Positions 15,493 to 16,126 of a stretch of DNA of 16,126 nt are shown here, in pieces. The position numbers and the translations under genes are program-made. The DNA is taken from NCBI GenBank assembly GCA_027011835.1, contig JALUZN010000520.1:1-16126 (forward strand), in the 5' to 3' direction. Numbering within the stretch: the first letter of the stretch is position 1; each line of letters begins with the position of its first letter. Below the pieces are notes generated by a model. It had not been told where the DNA came from. It ran no database searches and saw nothing but the letters and a program-made list of their open reading frames with translations. This stretch comes from Draconibacterium sp. (GTDB taxonomy: Bacteria; Bacteroidota; Bacteroidia; Bacteroidales; Prolixibacteraceae).

Positions 15493-15795
15493 ATGGAAGT
15501 AAAAATTAGTACAGTGCATTTTAATGCAGACGAGAAATTGGTAGACTTTGTTAACAAAAAGGTAACAAAGCTCGATACCTTCTTTGATGGTATCATTAGT
15601 TCCGATGTAACATTAAAAGTATTAAAGCCCGAAGCAGCAAACAATAAAATTGCTGAAGTTAAGGTATCAATACCTTCTGGCGGACATTTATTTGCTAAAA
15701 AACAGGCCGATACTTTTGAAGAAGCAACTGATTTGGTGGTGGATGCAATACGTAAACAACTGGGGAAATACAAGGAAAAACTTAAGAGTAAATAA
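15493..15795 (+). CDS. hpf: Ribosome hibernation promoting factor, short form (HPF/RaiA)
   Basis: 100 residues with one S30AE domain and no C-terminal dimerisation extension, so it is a short-type HPF. VKISTVHFNADEKLVDFVNKK is the beta-alpha start, and ITSDVTLKVL-like and KVSIPSGGHLFAKKQ-DTFEEATDLVVDAI segments complete the fold. It binds the 30S decoding centre and silences ribosomes in stationary phase. It begins 12 bases after xerC, without a promoter box between, so the two are probably cotranscribed. Sits with rpsU and a tRNA gene in a translation neighbourhood. Confidence 0.93.
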   Translation: MEVKISTVHFNADEKLVDFVNKKVTKLDTFFDGIISSDVTLKVLKPEAANNKIAEVKVSIPSGGHLFAKKQADTFEEATDLVVDAIRKQLGKYKEKLKSK

Positions 15796-15800
15796 AAATT

Positions 15801-15822
15801 TAAAATAGCGTATTTTATTTTT
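15801..15822 (+). terminator. Weak AT-rich hairpin after hpf
   Basis: TAAAATA (15801-15807) pairs with TATTTTA (15811-15817) around GCG, and five T residues follow (15818-15822). It starts five bases after the hpf stop. All seven pairs are A-T, so as a terminator it would be weak; the GC-containing terminator at 15915 may be the main stop. Confidence 0.35.
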
Positions 15823-15843
15823 AGTTTTTTAAAATAATATTTT

Positions 15844-15851
15844 TACATTTG
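15844..15851 (+). promoter_or_regulatory. -7 box of the hpf-tRNA intergenic unit
   Basis: TACATTTG matches TAnnTTTG exactly and is followed by a C, as is common. It lies 48 bases past the hpf stop with no protein gene downstream. Transcription would start near 15856. A good -33 TTTG is missing in the T-rich stretch upstream. Confidence 0.55.
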
Positions 15852-15855
15852 CAAA

Positions 15856-15948
15856 CCCTTTTTAGGGACGTTCAGAAAACAACTGTGTTTAAAGTATTTA
15901 GATGTAAAACAAAGGGGTTTCAGAGTTTTTAGTGAAGCCCGATTTTTT
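15856..15948 (+). ncRNA. Candidate small RNA or leader between hpf and tRNA-Gly
   Basis: A promoter box (15844-15851) and an intrinsic terminator (15915-15948) bracket about 93 bases that hold no convincing gene. The 5' end can form CCCT-TTTT-AGGG (15856-15867). CCCTTT (15856-15861) can alternatively pair with AAAGGG (15911-15916), which would overlap the terminator stem. It resembles no RNA class I recognise; SRP RNA and tmRNA hallmarks are absent. It could be a small RNA, an attenuator for downstream tRNA or tuf genes, or simply the end of the hpf transcript. Confidence 0.35.
15915..15948 (+). terminator. Intrinsic terminator in the hpf-tRNA gap
   Basis: GGGTTTCA (15915-15922) pairs with TGAAGCCC (15933-15940), eight pairs including one G-U, around a ten-base loop. 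GA and six T residues follow (15943-15948). It would end either the hpf transcript or the intergenic RNA before the tRNA promoter. Confidence 0.7.
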
Positions 15949-15999
15949 AGTTAAAATCAAAAGAATGTTACTTTAAATGATTGTAAGTTGAGAAAACTG

Positions 16000-16029
16000 T
16001 TTGTTGTTTTTAGAAATTTTGTAGTTTTG
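16000..16029 (+). promoter_or_regulatory. Promoter of the tRNA-Gly gene (TTTG-N18-TAGTTTTG)
   Basis: TAGTTTTG (16022-16029) matches TAnnTTTG. TTTG at 16000-16003 lies 18 bases upstream, one base short of the preferred spacing. Transcription would start near 16035, about 20 bases before the mature tRNA. The stretch 15949-16000 shows nothing else that I can name. Confidence 0.65.
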
Positions 16030-16056
16030 CACGGCATTTTTGCGAAGTGAATAGAT

Positions 16057-16126
16057 GCGGGAATAGCTCAGTTGATAGAGCATTAGCCTTCCAAGCTAAG
16101 GGTCGCGGGTTTGAGCCCCGTTTCCC
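16057..16126 (+). tRNA. tRNA-Gly (anticodon UCC), 3' end cut by the window
   Basis: The acceptor 5' strand GCGGGAA is followed by TAGCTCAGTTGATAGAGC (D arm), and by the anticodon arm TTAGC-CTTCCAA-GCTAA with anticodon TCC, which reads GGA and GGG. The T arm is GCGGG-TTTGAGC-CCCGT. The final TTCCC begins the 3' acceptor strand; the last bases lie beyond the window. In related genomes such a tRNA cluster precedes tuf, but that is not visible here. Confidence 0.95.

Noticed and set aside
15885..15932. A 15-codon frame with GTG start inside the hpf-tRNA gap, ending in the terminator loop.
   Set aside because: It is too short, has no supporting start context, and an open frame of this length is expected by chance. 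A leader peptide is possible but unsupported.
15796..16056. Additional tRNA genes (for example Thr or Tyr) expected before tRNA-Gly by analogy with Bacteroides.
   Set aside because: No cloverleaf can be drawn in this gap, so the tRNA-Gly appears to be the first of any cluster here.

Overview
The window looks like a chromosomal stretch of a Bacteroidota bacterium, probably Bacteroidales or Marinilabiliales. The evidence is AT-rich DNA, TAnnTTTG-type -7 promoter boxes, no Shine-Dalgarno sequences at useful spacing, a PorT protein of the type IX secretion system (T9SS), a secreted protein with a T9SS C-terminal sorting domain, a TamL-like lipoprotein version of TamA/BamA, and the rpsU-xerC-hpf-tRNA order I know from this phylum. 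The species cannot be named from the sequence. I see no phage, insertion sequence or CRISPR array.

Layout. Bases 1-1436 are the 3' part of a large secreted T9SS cargo protein, closed by a clear intrinsic terminator. A nitroreductase (1506-2246, +) follows and converges on a four-gene minus-strand block (5574 to 2260): short-chain dehydrogenase, family 2 glycosyltransferase, LytS-type histidine kinase and LytTR response regulator. These are tightly packed and probably one operon. Divergent from it, 5686-8279 (+) carries an AIR-synthase/PurL-like protein, the menaquinone methyltransferase ubiE/menG and porT. A TrmH-family RNA methyltransferase (9060 to 8290, -) converges on porT and diverges from tamL (9149-11494, +). 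A sodium-dependent NSS transporter (11620-12981) and a membrane-anchored protein with four helix-hairpin-helix repeats (13145-14242) follow. The right end is translation-related: rpsU (14359-14550) with a very good promoter and a terminator that begins inside its last codons, then xerC-like recombinase, hpf, a promoter-plus-terminator unit that may be a small RNA (about 15856-15948), and a tRNA-Gly(UCC) cut by the window end.

How the genes fit together. The cargo protein, PorT and TamL belong to outer-membrane and secretion biology. UbiE/MenG serves menaquinone respiration. rpsU, hpf and the tRNA serve the ribosome. The kinase/regulator pair probably senses an envelope or small-molecule cue, and its tight linkage to a glycosyltransferase suggests a role at the cell surface; this is inference.

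Most genes are ordinary for the phylum. The parts most worth a second look are the unexplained hpf-tRNA intergenic unit with its possible competing RNA folds, the orphan PurL-like protein with altered signature residues, the four-HhH membrane protein, the GC-rich hairpin at 12994-13012, and two terminators that are embedded in coding sequence.
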